64,000 nt of DNA, from contig NMRB01000121.1 in assembly GCA_002633025.1 (NCBI GenBank), forward strand, positions 41,219 through 105,218. The letters are read 5' to 3'. Each line of letters begins with the position of its first letter. Position 1 is the stretch's first letter. The position numbers and the translations under genes were made by a program. The DNA is from Notospermus geniculatus. Lineage: Eukaryota > Nemertea > Pilidiophora > Heteronemertea > Lineidae. Below the pieces are notes generated by a model. That model had not been told where the DNA came from and ran no database searches. It saw nothing but the letters and a program-made list of their open reading frames with translations. Of this stretch, positions 11,725 through 22,927 are shown one piece after another.

Positions 11725-12138
11725 CACTGTAAAAATGAAAGGGCTCGAGAGACTCATGATTTTGTCCACTACCTGAACACATGGGTTTGAAATGTGTTCA
11801 ATGGAGAATGGGTCCATGGTGCCCAGAATATTTGTTCTTCGAGCCTGAAACGGACAGGTCTATAGGTTCCAGTAACCCATAATGAGAGTTTCATAGGCCA
11901 CTTTTGGCCCATCTACGAATGCTACCGTGGGGTGTTGGCACCCATGAGCAGCAATAGTAGATGGGCCAAAGTGACCTGTGAAACTGGTCATTATGGGTTA
12001 CTGGAACCTAAGGACCTCCTCGTTTCAGGTTCGAAGAACAAATATTCTGGGTACCATGGACCCATTCTCATCTCAAACCCACGTGCCCAGGTAGTGGACA
12101 AAATCATGGGTCTCTTGAGCCCATTGGTTTTTACAGTG
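11725..12138. mobile_element. 414-bp inverted-repeat element with CACTGTAAAAA ends
   Basis: The left end CACTGTAAAAATGAAAGGGC and the right end (complement CACTGTAAAAACCAATGGGC) start long inverted repeats of about 190 bp per side: gagactcatgattttgtcca, aacccatgtg, agaacaaatattctgg, ggttccagtaacccat. The centre (about 11925-11945) reads gtggggtgttggcaccc. The termini match the family F elements at 22.6 and 56.5 kb and resemble hAT-type ends. I could not find a perfect 8-bp target duplication. Confidence 0.8.
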
Positions 12139-12156
12139 TGTCTTTTTTTTCTCTAC

Positions 12157-12265
12157 TAGGAAGTGCCTGAGGAAGACCCCGGTTGGGGTCGAAAATTTAC
12201 GAAATTCGGAGACGACTTTACTTTTACTGTCATTTTGTGTGTCGTTTTTTGTGCTCTATGTTGGA
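12157..12265 (+). mobile_element. Retroelement-family copy P2 (single, non-foldback)
   Basis: Contains the family hallmark in plus orientation: CTGAGGA (12167-12173), GACCCC-GGTT-GGGGTC (12175-12190), GAA, AATTT-ACG-AAATT (12194-12206), C, then ggagacgac and the tail cattttgtgtgtcgttttt. Unlike P1 and the 54-kb copy it has no inverted half. It begins only about 20 bp after the CACTGTAAAAA element. T-rich tgtcttttttt (about 12139-12148) and tgtccttttttcc (about 12269-12281) may be a degenerate target duplication. Confidence 0.7.
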
Positions 12266-13139
12266 TACTGTCCTTTTTTCCCAGTACCAAAGCTTTCCCG
12301 CATATTCTCATGCTCAACTGACATCTTTCCCCGAATCTCCCTACAAAATGTTGATCCCACCATCAACATGTCACGAAACACTCATCATCAGACATCGGAA
12401 TGTCACGGGAACTTAAAATTACGACTAAACAAACCATCACCCAGGAAACTATTATCAATAATATACAAATGGAGGTTGTTTGTTAAACGCGCATTCCGTA
12501 TTATGACCTTGTTAGTCTTTTTTTATATAAATCATCTTTGACCTTGAGGACATATAAGCACATATGACATTTCCCATAGTTATACAACTTATATCATCAG
12601 AAAGCAATTACCGTACTCCAGGTTTCTGGTATACCAAAGGACAAAGATACAGTAATAGAGAAAACATAATTGATTTATTTGATGAATCAAATACGAAATA
12701 CGAGAAAAATTGTAATGTCTGACATTTTGCCAACACGTACGTGTACAAGTACATGTACATATAGCATTTTTGCTGTACACCGCTCGGTACCACGGTTTCC
12801 TGTGAAAAGATCTCTTGGCCATTACGTTTGTACATGTATATGGCAGAGACAGATTGGTGAGGGTTATGGGATGACGTATAGGTCGCCCTAATTGGTAGAG
12901 ACTCTGTCATGACAGGATTGTACGGGACGAAGGAGCGTCGTAAAACCGACGTTAATAGCTTGTTACGTAAGCCAATGGGAGTCGTTGTTATGAATGCTTT
13001 GAAAACAAAATGCGTTTTTTTTAGATATCGTTGGACGCCAATGTAAAATTCCAAAATCAGAATGACATGCGTTTTTATTAGCCAATAAGTAGCGTTTTTA
13101 CTCGCAATTGGCGACAAGAAATTGGGTCTCTCGCTGATT
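12266..13139. other. No gene recognised
   Basis: AT-rich with acatgtacata runs near 12740-12770. The minus frame 12608-13117 has no identifiable domain. Confidence 0.45.
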
Positions 13140-13580
13140 GGTTCAAACTGAGCGATTGAAATGCCAATGTCCAGGCGATCGGGCGAATATTACTATTAGT
13201 TCGTCCACGTCTGCTGAAGATGGCGCTGCGATCACCATAACCTGGTTCCTCTCCATGACGGCGTCACATTCATAGTTCGTATTACAGTCTTCATGAATGC
13301 GTGGATATCGGGAGAGCTGCTGCAGCAGTGAAAATGGCGGTAAAATTTCGCGCCATTTTTGTATCGTCCGTCCCGATTCCCGCACTTTGTTGTGGCGCCC
13401 TGACTTTAGCAGCCAATTCGCCACCTGGCGATAGCGCTAAATTTTCGCGCCATTTTTGCATCGTCCGTCCAGATTCCCGTGCTTTTTTGTGGCGACCTGA
13501 CCTAGCGGCGCTTTTTTGTGGCGACCTGACCAAGCCGCCAGCTGGCGAGGGCAGCTCGGCCAGACCTGTTCGAGCACTCG
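13140..13580. promoter_or_regulatory. GC-rich tandem block with E2F-like and YY1-like motifs
   Basis: Two imperfect units of about 110 bp (roughly 13330-13440 and 13441-13552) each carry the composite TTTCGCGCCATTTTTG (E2F-like TTTCGCGCC joined to a YY1-like GCCATTTT) followed by tatcgtccgtccc or catcgtccgtcca and ttgtggcg. Upstream, AAGATGGCGCTGCG (13218-13231) and aaaatggcgg (13331-13340) are also YY1-like. The block is clearly richer in C, G and CpG than its flanks. It could be a promoter or CpG-island remnant or a tandem repeat that resembles one; no gene is attached. Confidence 0.35.
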
Positions 13581-14265
13581 TCACACACCTGCTGATGACA
13601 AAAGAAGATGCCGCCTTTTACAATTGCAGGTGGGAATTGCTGCCGTCAAGTGAATAGTAATAAGGATGATCTTTATTTCTTTTGTCTAAATGTTATATAA
13701 CTTTCCCTGGTGGAGGTGAAGATGCTGTAATACGCCATTGCATGATCATTGATCAGCACCGTCCGATTGTTTCACTGTCGTCACAGACGTTGCGGTCAGA
13801 TTAAGGGTTACGATAATGAGCACAATCAACCATGATGAAAGATGATGAATCCTTAGACAACGGCCACCGCACAGACGTCTGCAATCTCTCATTAGATGTC
13901 ATAATACATCGTATAGTAAGAGGTGAATCCATACTCAACAGATGTAACGACATTGGTTGATGGTTTCACATTGTTTAACCTTTCACTGCCAGTGCCAATG
14001 GGCCGTGTGCATAAAAATGAAGCATTTACTTCTAGCAAAGGCAAAAAGTAAAAACAGTTGCTTGAAGCCAAAAGTAAAAGTAAAATCAATTACTTGGTTT
14101 CCTTAGGAAATCATAATCTTTTACTTCTACTATATAATGGAAGTAATTGCTTCAATTTTCAAGTAGTGTTTTCTTTTTTATGCATATGGACCAATGTCAT
14201 CAAAAAAGGAAAACTGACGTTAGTGTTTCACTTAGTACATGTATAAATGTATGTTACACTTGACG
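13581..14265. other. No gene recognised; aaagtaaaa-rich tract
   Basis: From about 14035 to 14150 the sequence alternates aaaagtaaaa words with the partial complement ttttacttct, giving a weak inverted, low-complexity structure. Otherwise unremarkable. Confidence 0.5.
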
Positions 14266-14549
14266 TGTCTCGATACATGTAGCCTAGTGGTTACCATGTC
14301 CGCTTTACTAGCGGTAGGTTCGGGGTTCGAATCCAGCTCGGACCATACGGGATTAATCATCCCTGGCTCTTCTCCCCCGTCGCATGAGACATGGTGCCTT
14401 GTTCCTTTCACCTTTGCAAGGACAAGTAAAAGACTTAATCCAAGTGAGGAACATAAATAGCTTGAAATGAGCTGGCCTTTTCGATACTTACATGTACCAC
14501 CGCCAAAACATTGGCTTCGGCCCTGATGAAAAAAAATAATACAATGCCC
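14266..14549 (+). mobile_element. tRNA-derived SINE, copy 1
   Basis: The tRNA-like head has A box TAGCCTAGTGG (14280-14290) and B box GGTTCGAATCC (14324-14334), matching RNA polymerase III internal promoter consensus. The body continues cgcatgagacatggtgcctt, caaggacaagtaaaagac and gtgaggaacat. The 3' end is cattggcttcggccctgatg followed by an A-rich tail with no T terminator. Two inverted copies at 17.1 and 29.2 kb share head, body and tail. Such SINEs depend on a partner LINE for reverse transcription; the 3' sequence gccctgatgaaaaa is the likely recognition region. Confidence 0.85.
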
Positions 14550-15489
14550 TTAGCGGCAAGACCTCCCCATTTCTATCATGGCGTCATACTGTTACAGTAT
14601 GTTACAGGCGAACAGATCGTATAATTTTGAGATTGTCAATAAAGATGATTACACAGATCATGCATGTGGGAACCTCAGGCTTCTCCAGTTTTAAATCTCT
14701 TTTCCCTCCCTGACAAACTGCAGGCACGAAAATGGTTACGCGGTGAAAAAGTGACAGGAAAAACCACGCATCGTGGTGAGGACAGTTTTTTGCTTGGAAA
14801 TTAATGGCATGTCATTACAAAGAGGAAACCGTTGCACGACCAATCCACCATCTCAGAGCCATAATGCTGGAGATTGTTTGTAATATAATACACAGTGGAC
14901 AAAACAGGTTGCACTTGTAACAAAACACGGGATGGCAATGCGTTTTATGATCAATGATAAATACCCATAGTCATTATGCCCTAACTACATAATATGGACC
15001 ATAAATTACTGGCCTTGCCAATTACATTGGAATAATGTATGTCTGGTGTGTCATTTAGAAAACAATAATTAAGTTGATATGAATTTAATTGCCAGTATTG
15101 TCACGCTGATGGACACGATGAATCTGTAGTGATACGTGTGTGAGAAACATGCAAGTAGCCGCTATCAAAGGTTCAAGTGCGACTGATGCTCTTTTTATGG
15201 AGCATTCATTCAATAAGTGTTCACTGATGGTCATTGGAGGACAAGGGCTTGGTACTGTCGACCTCAAATACATCCAGGACGCAGGGTATCATGGAAAGGC
15301 AAACTGTGCTGGATGTGAGTCAGCGATTGAAAAAAGGCGCATGGTGCACTGATATGGGCATTAAATGCTGTTCGCACCCCAGAAGGCAGCGTTATAAGCC
15401 AGCATCAGCTGTGTCTTCTGCTTGCATCAGGATTGCAATGGGTTGCCATTCTATTTGACGGATCTCTGTGGGAAGCCATTCCACGAAGG
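14550..15489. other. No gene recognised
   Basis: The overlapping short plus frames at 15140-15458 have no domain. Nothing else supported. Confidence 0.45.
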
Positions 15490-15925
15490 ATTGCTGCAGA
15501 AACAACATTATTTGTTGCTTCCCACATTTGGTCCTAGCCCATAGTAGTTTGAAGGTGTTTACCATTGTAAGGAAACTGGTAAAGGGGGTAACAAATAAAA
15601 GCGGAAATTAAGAAGCGGGAAATTTTGGAATCTTTGGCGAATTTTTCAATTTCTCCAATTGGGGTAAATGTTTTCCCACTTTGAGAAATATCCGCCGAAA
15701 AATCAGACAAAATGTCATGTCATTGGGAAAAAACTCTATCCCAATTTGAGAAATTGAAAAATTCCCCAAAATTCCCCATTTCTTATTTTCCACTTTTATT
15801 TCTTACTCCCTTTGGTGCAAAGGACTGCTGCAGAAACAAGAGAGGTGGTGCACCCCATATTTGGTCCTAGCCAGCAGAGTAGTTAGAATATGCTTTCCCT
15901 TGTAAGGAAACTGGTGCAAAGGAAA
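15490..15925. repeat. Two-unit tandem repeat interrupted by a MITE
   Basis: Unit 1 (about 15490-15580) and unit 2 (about 15817-15925) share ctgcagaaaca, atttggtcctagcc, tagta/agtag and ttgtaaggaaactggt. The second unit is followed by gcaaaggaa, matching the junction gcaaagga between the units. A 233-bp inverted-repeat element sits exactly at the end of unit 1. Confidence 0.75.
15581..15813. mobile_element. MITE, 233 bp, GGT target duplication
   Basis: Terminal inverted repeats AAAGGGGGTAACAAATAAAAG and complement of AAAGGGAGTAAGAAATAAAAG continue inward for about 100 bp (gaaatt, ggaaatttt, ttcaatttctc) to a centre with aaaatgtcatgtcattggg. GGT stands on both sides (15578-15580 and 15814-15816). 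The tandem repeat unit that it interrupts shows that only one GGT existed before insertion. A 3-bp non-TTA duplication is unusual, so I leave the superfamily open. Confidence 0.8.
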
Positions 15926-16339
15926 TTCTTGCAAAACATGCTTTTCAGGTGATAAGCCATCATTCATTATTCACCACAGACACAAAGTGTCTCAATCATC
16001 ACACTCAACGTACTTATTTCGACGAACTGTTGCCTGTGCCACGAGTCGAAGGATGTCTTGACCCATTTGGCCGAGGGTTTTATCAGGTACATTTCACTAC
16101 AGACCCACGCAATTTCGACAGGTTCTTGGTCACTCAAGAGTGAAGATAGCTTCCTTTGAATATTGTCCAAGACGGGCTGGACAAGACAAGAATGAATACA
16201 CCGCTTGGTCTCTGTAAAGAAGTCGACTATAGTTGTTGCAGCCATTCATATGAGATATTTCGCTAAATAGTTTCTACATGTATGTCATTTCATTGGCACA
16301 CTCAAATTTCTTGCAGTAGTGACTGAGAGAAAAAGAGTG
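15926..16339. other. No gene recognised
   Basis: Unique-looking sequence with overlapping frames on both strands (15949-16245) that lack motifs. Confidence 0.45.
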
Positions 16340-16735
16340 AATGAAATGATCCATGGACCATGTGCTCACCTGGGTGAACGTACAGAGGAACGAATAACAA
16401 GTATCAAGTCAAAATGTTCCAGGGAAACATCATAACAGGTGAGAACAGTCTTTGTGGTGTTGTTCATCAAATATGAGCCATTACATTTTTCAAAATGGAC
16501 AACTTGCGGCCATATTTGAATTCCAATCCGGCTGAATTTTGCTGCATTTATATGTAGATACATACATGTATCATGCAGGATAAAAACATTCTAGCTGCCG
16601 TAGTTTAGGCAATATGTGCCAAAGACCCTTTTTTCAATATGGCGGCCTTGCAGCCATATTTGAAGTGCAATAGAGCTAAAATTTGGCAAACATATAGAGG
16701 TATCTACGGACACATTCATACCAAGCGGTGAGACT
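16340..16735 (+). repeat. Dispersed repeat E, copy 2
   Basis: Begins aatgaaatgatccatggacc and carries gaacgaataacaagtatcaa, ccagggaaacatcat and two ggccatatttgaa sub-blocks, ending near cacattcatacc. A tRNA-like A box word (tagctcagtgg) directly follows at about 16735 but lacks a B box. Confidence 0.8.
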
Positions 16736-16803
16736 AGCTCAGTGGGAACCGACCAAACTGGTGAAGGCTCACAGACGACGGGTGAGACCACAACAATTCC
16801 TTA

Positions 16804-16840
16804 TTGGTGGTGGTGGTGTGTGTGTGGGGGGGGGGGGGTT
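16804..16840. repeat. Simple repeat (TGG)n/(TG)n/G run
   Basis: A ggtggtggt tract runs into tgtgtgtgt and then a run of about twelve G. Low-complexity; assembly errors are likely here. Confidence 0.9.
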
Positions 16841-17059
16841 GAGAACAACATCGTCTCAATTAGCTCCGTTGAAGTTTGCCTTCGCTTAATGCGGTGTGCT
16901 GCTGTGACTGAGAGAAGGGTCACAAATGACGTGATTACGCGGCAGAGAATTGGATTCGTGCAATGCTGCGGGTGCCGGCAGCATCGTGACACATACCGGT
17001 AAGGAGTGTATTTCGTACGACGCCGACACGCACGTTGGAAATCCGATGATTTTTGGCTG

Positions 17060-17350
17060 TATTTGTATTTTTATTTGATTTTTCCGTCAGGGCCGAAGCC
17101 ATAGCATTATTGGCTCTGGTACATGTACATGTAAGTACGAAAGAGGCCATCTCAAGTTACTCATGTTCCTCACCTGGATGAGGTCTTTTACTTGCCCTTG
17201 CAAAGAAACAAGGTACAAGGCACCACGGCTTACTGTCCCATGCGACGGACGTGAAGAGCCGGGAATGAAATCCCATATGGCCTGGGCTGGATTCGAACCC
17301 GGGACCTGCCGCTTGCTGAGCGGACGTGATAAGCACTCGGCTATCAGGGA
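17060..17350 (-). mobile_element. tRNA-derived SINE, copy 2 (inverted)
   Basis: Read on the minus strand: A box TAGCCGAGTGC (17334-17344), B box GGTTCGAATCC (17289-17299), body including catgggacagtaagccgtgg, aaggtacaag-type words and gatgaggaacat, then ggcttcggccctgacgg and an A/T-rich tail at about 17055-17091. Same family as 14266-14549, with an insertion-like acatgtacatgta near 17120. Confidence 0.85.
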
Positions 17351-18052
17351 AAAGTTTTGGCAGTGTCGGTGTTACGTTTTTTTAATGTCCCCGTATCTCA
17401 GTGTTTTCATAGAATAGAGAGCTGAGAGACCGTAACTTTTCTCAAGAGGATCACAGAGAAATACACACGTCGCTCTCATTTCAGAGCGGACCATATACAT
17501 TGAGGGGGAACACAAACTGTGGCACTGCACATCTATGTATACCCTGTGCCTCTCTTTCAGTTTGGAAACATGCTCTCAGCAGTTCCTTTTTCATTTTAGT
17601 GATCATCGACTTCAATTGTAGAAATAGGCCATGCCCTCGACTTAATCTTTCAGATGATTCTGTGGAAGAAGTCAAATCCAAAAAGAGAAACTGTACGAGA
17701 CTTAGTGCAGAGCTATATACCAAAGCTAACTGTAACCTGTAGATTTCTTGTCGAGGCCCATTAAGATATCCCGTGTTGTAATAAAGCTGTCATCTTCATG
17801 TAGCTAACCCGCCAACAACATCATCGCCAGCGTTGAATTGCTTAGAAATAAGAAGGTATCGGAAAACTCGATACCACCGCAAACGTTCGCTAACTGGTGA
17901 CATGGATTTCAAACAGAAAATGGTGAGGTTGAGAACAATGAAATTGTATTCAAAGGAACTCATGGCATGCCTATTTGTGTCATACCTATGGTGATGTGAA
18001 CGTGGACCTTGCTTGTTGAAGGTAATGTTGAAGCCCTTTTGAAATTGTCTTA
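17351..18052. other. No gene recognised
   Basis: Opposing frames at 17481-17742 on both strands show no domain. No RNA signal. Confidence 0.45.
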
Positions 18053-18303
18053 GGGTGTGTTTCAAAATTGGTCACTCAAGAAAATGGGGCAACATTTAAC
18101 TTTGAAATGATCACAAAGATTTGTGCCATTGATTTTCCAAAAATCAAACAGGTCAGTTAGTTTGCAGTGCCATAATTTAGAGCTCCATGATACCTAGATT
18201 TGACATGAATATTGTAGAGTTTCAAGAAACAGCCTTTCACCAGTAGACAAAAGAATGGTGAAAATTTTCTGGTGTCTGATGGAACACTTTTTGAAACACA
18301 CCC
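18053..18303. mobile_element. Possible 251-bp MITE with GGGTGTGTTTCAAAA ends
   Basis: GGGTGTGTTTCAAAA at the left and its complement at the right give about 15-bp inverted repeats; the interior is not palindromic. A TA precedes the left end but not the right end, so the target duplication is unproven. Confidence 0.45.
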
Positions 18304-21231
18304 CTCACGTGAAGTTTCATCTGTGCGGACGCAGTATTGATTGAAGCAAGTTACATTTTCAATCGCGAGGGACCAAGAAATCACAGCCTAGCCCGAGGCC
18401 GTTGTCCTGCCGCCAACAAGTAGTGTTAGTCACTGTTGTAAACTATGAAGTATAATGAGCAACACGATGTCAGAGCCCGAGGCCATCGGGAGATTGAGAC
18501 GGCTGACGGAGGCAAGGGAGTCATCAGCAAATGACAGGACGGGATTCTGGCATTGTCATTCAAAATAGGGGATTTTATTCTGGCGAGCGTCGCAGGGCTT
18601 AAGATCAGAAGCGGAATGTATACTGTTGCAACTCATTTTACACTGGTTACTCATCCTAATGCTATGTATGTTAAACCCTTGTAGCAGGCTTGCTTACATT
18701 TGCCTTCTCAGTCTCATATTCGACGGGTTTGAATGAACGTATTGATTCGGTGAACGGCGAGACAAACTTGCCTTACATCTAGACAACTTGGCTTTTATCA
18801 AAGCTTGGTTTTGTTTGAATGTAGACAGAAGAGAATGCGTTATCAAAAGAGTACCAGAATAAATTTTTATAACGTTATTTACTTAGGCTGCTCTGTAGGT
18901 AAAAACAGCCAAATCGTGCACATCCAGGTCCCTTCGGGCTAGACAGCATTCTTCATATTAAATATCAGTTTAACCTTTAGTTTTTGTACAAGGAACACCT
19001 AAAGAATGTGCTACATTGTAGATCACGCAATTCGTGATGCTGGACTTTCGATACAATTGACCTTCGTTGGATTGAGTTTCTGGAAGGAACTGCAAGGATG
19101 AAGATTAAGAAGGAACCCTTTTTCAATGTTGTTGATGAGAACAGAAGCAAAAGAAAGTGAGTTGGTACATGTACATACTGCCAAAGTGGGAATTTTCCAG
19201 TACATACACATGTGCATCGTCGCAATGAAGCTGCGTGTACACTGGCATGACTGGCAACATCTGAACATCATTCCGGAGCAAAGATCGTTTGACCTTGATA
19301 CACCAGCCATCAGATTGGTGCAACATTTCAACAACATGTTGGAATACTCTTTTGCCTTTTAACCTACATGCTGGACAACATTTTTGTCCAACAAGGCGTT
19401 GTTAGTTCAGAATGCTGGGAAAAAGGTGCCAGTGCACACAGATCCTGACGCAACCAGTCCCACAAAATTTGTCACAATTCCGGAAAACGTGCACCGGGCG
19501 TCGAAAAAAAGCGACGGAACTGCACCAAAGACGGAATTAGGCTCGACCCAAAAAGGATTGCACTGCAGTGTCGCCCAATATTTTGCAGTGGCATTGCTTA
19601 CACAGTCTCTGAAGAGCATGCACTTAATTGAAATGTCTGAGTATGGTACATAAGTTGAGTGCCAATTTTCACTCTTTGTGCTGCAGTTCTGATAATGTAC
19701 ATCATACAAGAGGCTCATATACTCTATTTTAACAGCTCATTTAATTGGTATTTCATGGTAGAAAATTGCCACTTGATGTTTTAACGTTGTAACAATCCAT
19801 TGCACGATATTTTTTCCTCCACTGTTGAATATGAATGCAAGAGTCATAAATTTTGAATATTAGACAGATTCAGATATCGTTCGAGAATGTGAGCGAGAAC
19901 GAAAACGACTTCGAATCGCTGTCAATCTTGAAATTCGGTTGAGAAAATTTCGAGTTCATTGGCCCAATGACAGTGTGTGACGTCATCGTCCTATCGTTCA
20001 CCTTAATCGTTCATTTTCTTAACCTCTCTATTGTACGTCGTCTGACGCACGTAGGTACATATAGCAACATGGTGGAAAGAAGTCAACGCCCGTGAACGCT
20101 CCACTAGAACTTAATATACTCCTTGTTTGGCGATGGACATGTTGAGCTACAGGAGAGAAAGAAACCCAATTTGAAACATGAGATAATTCCAATATCGCCT
20201 TGATGAGGATACTTCAGACGCTATGAAAAGGTAAACATGGCAAGGAGATGACCGTTGCTGACAAATTAGTCTTACGTATGATATTTTCCACCGGCATACG
20301 CCAAATTCGTCGGTGTGTTTGGACGGCAAGGACCAGAACGCGTTTAAGACAGGTCGGAAAATTGACCCTTTGGTGATCATCTTTTGAAACGCTGAGATGC
20401 TATTAGCTTTTGCCGAGCATTCCTTCGGACAATCTGAAAACTTCTCCAACCTTTAGGGACACATCGATCACCTCAATGGCAATGCAGGCTTTAGGCGCCG
20501 CGACTTTCGGTTGGGCCGATTGTATGAAGGAGGCAAGATATCACGAAAGGATTCGAGCCTGCAGCACTCTTCACGGCCTGAGTTTGGAGAGTAGTCTGCG
20601 GTGCCCGGCCCCCCGGCGTCAATCAGCATCAAACCAGTTTGATCCTTTGCATCCAATAGAGTTGCGCTTGTGTCAATTTTTGACACTGACCTCCATGCCC
20701 AAGCACACTCGGTTTTTTCAGAAATTTTCTAGTGGCGTAAAAGCCAAACTTTGGTGGTGGTGGGTTTGAGCCTAGTGTACTGCCCTTTACTGCCGAACGC
20801 ATGCAGCGTGAGTGAAATAGCGCAAGTGTGTGCAGTCTTTATGAAGGCCGTACATTTCACTGCGTGCATGAAAACTACAGAAGAAATCCATATTCTTCTC
20901 ATAAGATTCGCGTGTTTCTCAACTACTCGTTGTTGTCTCAATAAATGTCGTTGGGAGCAATTTTGATGCTACCTCCTAGAAATTGATGTCAAGCGGCTAT
21001 ATAACGTCTAGCACTATCGCTAATAGTCATGTGTGTCTGCTAGCACTTTACCAATAATATCTGCAATATACACCGGCTATGCTATCGGCGTGTGGGCTAT
21101 ACGTGTGAACTTGATGTGGGTAATAAGAAATATCAGTCGCTTTCCCTGTCCATGTTAAATGGAACCTCCTTAGACATGTCAGCCGAAAGCAATGAAGGAG
21201 AGGTTTGTTTCGTTAGTCGGGTCTCTCTGCG
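18304..21231. other. No gene recognised; acatgtaca words and small direct repeats
   Basis: The word gcccgaggcc occurs twice (18393 and 18476 regions). An open plus frame 19384-19653 and its antisense counterpart have no motif, nor do frames at 20147-20449 and 20410-20769. The longest stretch in the window without a recognised repeat. Confidence 0.45.
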
Positions 21232-21434
21232 TGGTGTAGGTTGGGCTGTCAGAGTGGCAAAGTGCAAAATCGACGCCTGTCACCTCTGAGGTTCTGGGTT
21301 CGATCTCCCTGGTCGACCCATTCTTCATGTGATAAGAGGGCGACTGTGCCACTTAATTCTTTGACTCAGGTGTTCTTGGGACACTCCGGTTTCCTCCTGC
21401 TATACACAGATTTGGTGCTCAGCTCACGATTTAA
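21232..21434 (+). mobile_element. tRNA-derived SINE-like unit, second family
   Basis: A-box-like TGTCAGAGTGGC (21247-21258) and B box GGTTCGATCTC (21297-21307) about 50 bp apart form a pol III head. The body contains gataagagggcgactgtgcc and cactccggtttcctcctgct, a word type I have seen in invertebrate SINEs. It is distinct from the 14.3-kb family. It is immediately followed by a family B MITE, so the 3' end may be truncated. Confidence 0.6.
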
Positions 21435-21436
21435 TA

Positions 21437-21597
21437 GGGAGGTGCAGAAATCAAACGATAAACGTAGACGTTAACGACAACGTCATTTTTGTACCGAAAA
21501 ATTAATGCAATATAATATCTGATTAATGTGTAATATGAAAAAACGTTGTCGTAAGTTTACATTTATCGTTTGATTTCTAAACCTCCCCAATATCTCA
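21437..21597. mobile_element. MITE family B, copy 1
   Basis: Starts GGGAGGTGCAGAAATCAAAC, continues gataaacgtagacgttaacg and acaacg, and ends with the complement atcgtttgatttctaaacct then ccc. The spacer includes tgattaatgtgtaatatgaa. TA precedes the left end. Copies at 33.1, 49.9 and 57.6 kb. The frequent aacgttaacg words make short open frames that are not genes. Confidence 0.85.
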
Positions 21598-22636
21598 AAT
21601 GGGTATATAAGACAACCAGCAGAGATGACCCAGTTGCATTTGACCAGGAAACATTTATTCCTAGTTTTCTGTTTAACTGAATAGCCCTATATATGATAAG
21701 CCGAGCTTTTTTTGAAAAGAATTATCATTGTTATATACACGTAGGAAAAAATCTTATTGCGAGTTTTCCCGCGAGTGCAGCTGAAACCGTCATTGTGGTT
21801 GATGATCAGTTACGGTTAGGCAGCCATACAATGCACACGCTTGCCGACAGCATTCCTTCGGGGTATTATTGGGGTAAATTATTGGACTGTGCACCAGATT
21901 AATTTTTGCCAACTCTTGACATCGTCAACATCAAAAATTTTAACTGCCCTTGCATTCGATACTCAGTTATCTCCCAGTCCTGCTGTACGTTGGTGAAGGT
22001 GCCTGAGTGCTTCCAGACTCACTCAAAGCATAAACACGTATATAATTCAAGAAAATTGCTTATTTACTGCGGCAAACTCACCTCAGCATCAGACGTTCGG
22101 TAAAAGCAACGTGGAACATGATACTGATAGGATACTAAAGATAAAAGTCTTTCAGGAATCAATATCGCTAAATATAAAACAAAATTGCACTGTTTACACT
22201 TTGCATTATAAAATGCTTGTATACGTGTGCAAATAAATGACAGTGTAGTCGCATTGTGAGACATACGAGAGCTGCCATTATGCGTTTATCTGGATTCGGA
22301 AAAGCTAATATTTCCTCATATTTCAAAACACGAAAAAAAAATCAATTTTTCACAATGATGTATTTCAAAATCACAAGTGCTCTCGCTTGTTTATTGCCGC
22401 TCGCCAGCAACAACTAATCTCGCGGTTGCCGATGTATGTGTCTTTGTTGAAATGAAAGAGGCGGGAAAACCAATGTTTCCTTCGCCCAGAGGGGCACCCA
22501 AATCGATTAACTGAGTACCTTTAAAATATTCCCTTTTCCCACTTACATGAACCTTTCTTTATTTCTTACGTTCATCAGTTCGTAACAAATTCTGTTTTTT
22601 GAAAATCCCAAAAAAGCGTACAATACATGTAAATTA
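21598..22636. other. No gene recognised
   Basis: Short frames at 21693-21902, 21906-22103 and 22064-22264 lack motifs. No other structure noted. Confidence 0.45.
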
Positions 22637-22927
22637 CACTGTAAAAACAAGTTAGTCCATTATACCCGTGGACATGGGTAAATTCCTTGTCCAATTGTTA
22701 AGCCCATTTCGCACGTGTTCGTGGGTACAAAGTACCCACGGTCTTTGCTGATTGTACTCATGGTGATAAACGCCATGGGTCAGGAGGACCCAAGGTAGAA
22801 CCAAGTAGAACCCATCGCCATATTTTTGACAGTAGGTCCGTCTTCCTCGGAGTGAGTTTGCTGTACCCATGTTAGTTCCCTGTACCCGTGGGTTTGGACC
22901 CACGGTACAGGACGATTTTTTACAGTG
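22637..22927. mobile_element. Family F element, copy 1 (CACTGTAAAAAC ends)
   Basis: Starts CACTGTAAAAACAAGTTAGT and ends ttttttacagtg, a short perfect inverted terminus. The interior has ggacatgggtaaattc, tcatggtgataaacgcc and cagtgagtttgctgtaccca, all shared with the copy at 56515-56798. The interior is not a simple foldback. hAT-like termini; non-autonomous. Confidence 0.8.

Noticed and set aside
16735-16795. tRNA-like A box tagctcagtgg
   Set aside because: No B box at the expected distance and no foldable cloverleaf.
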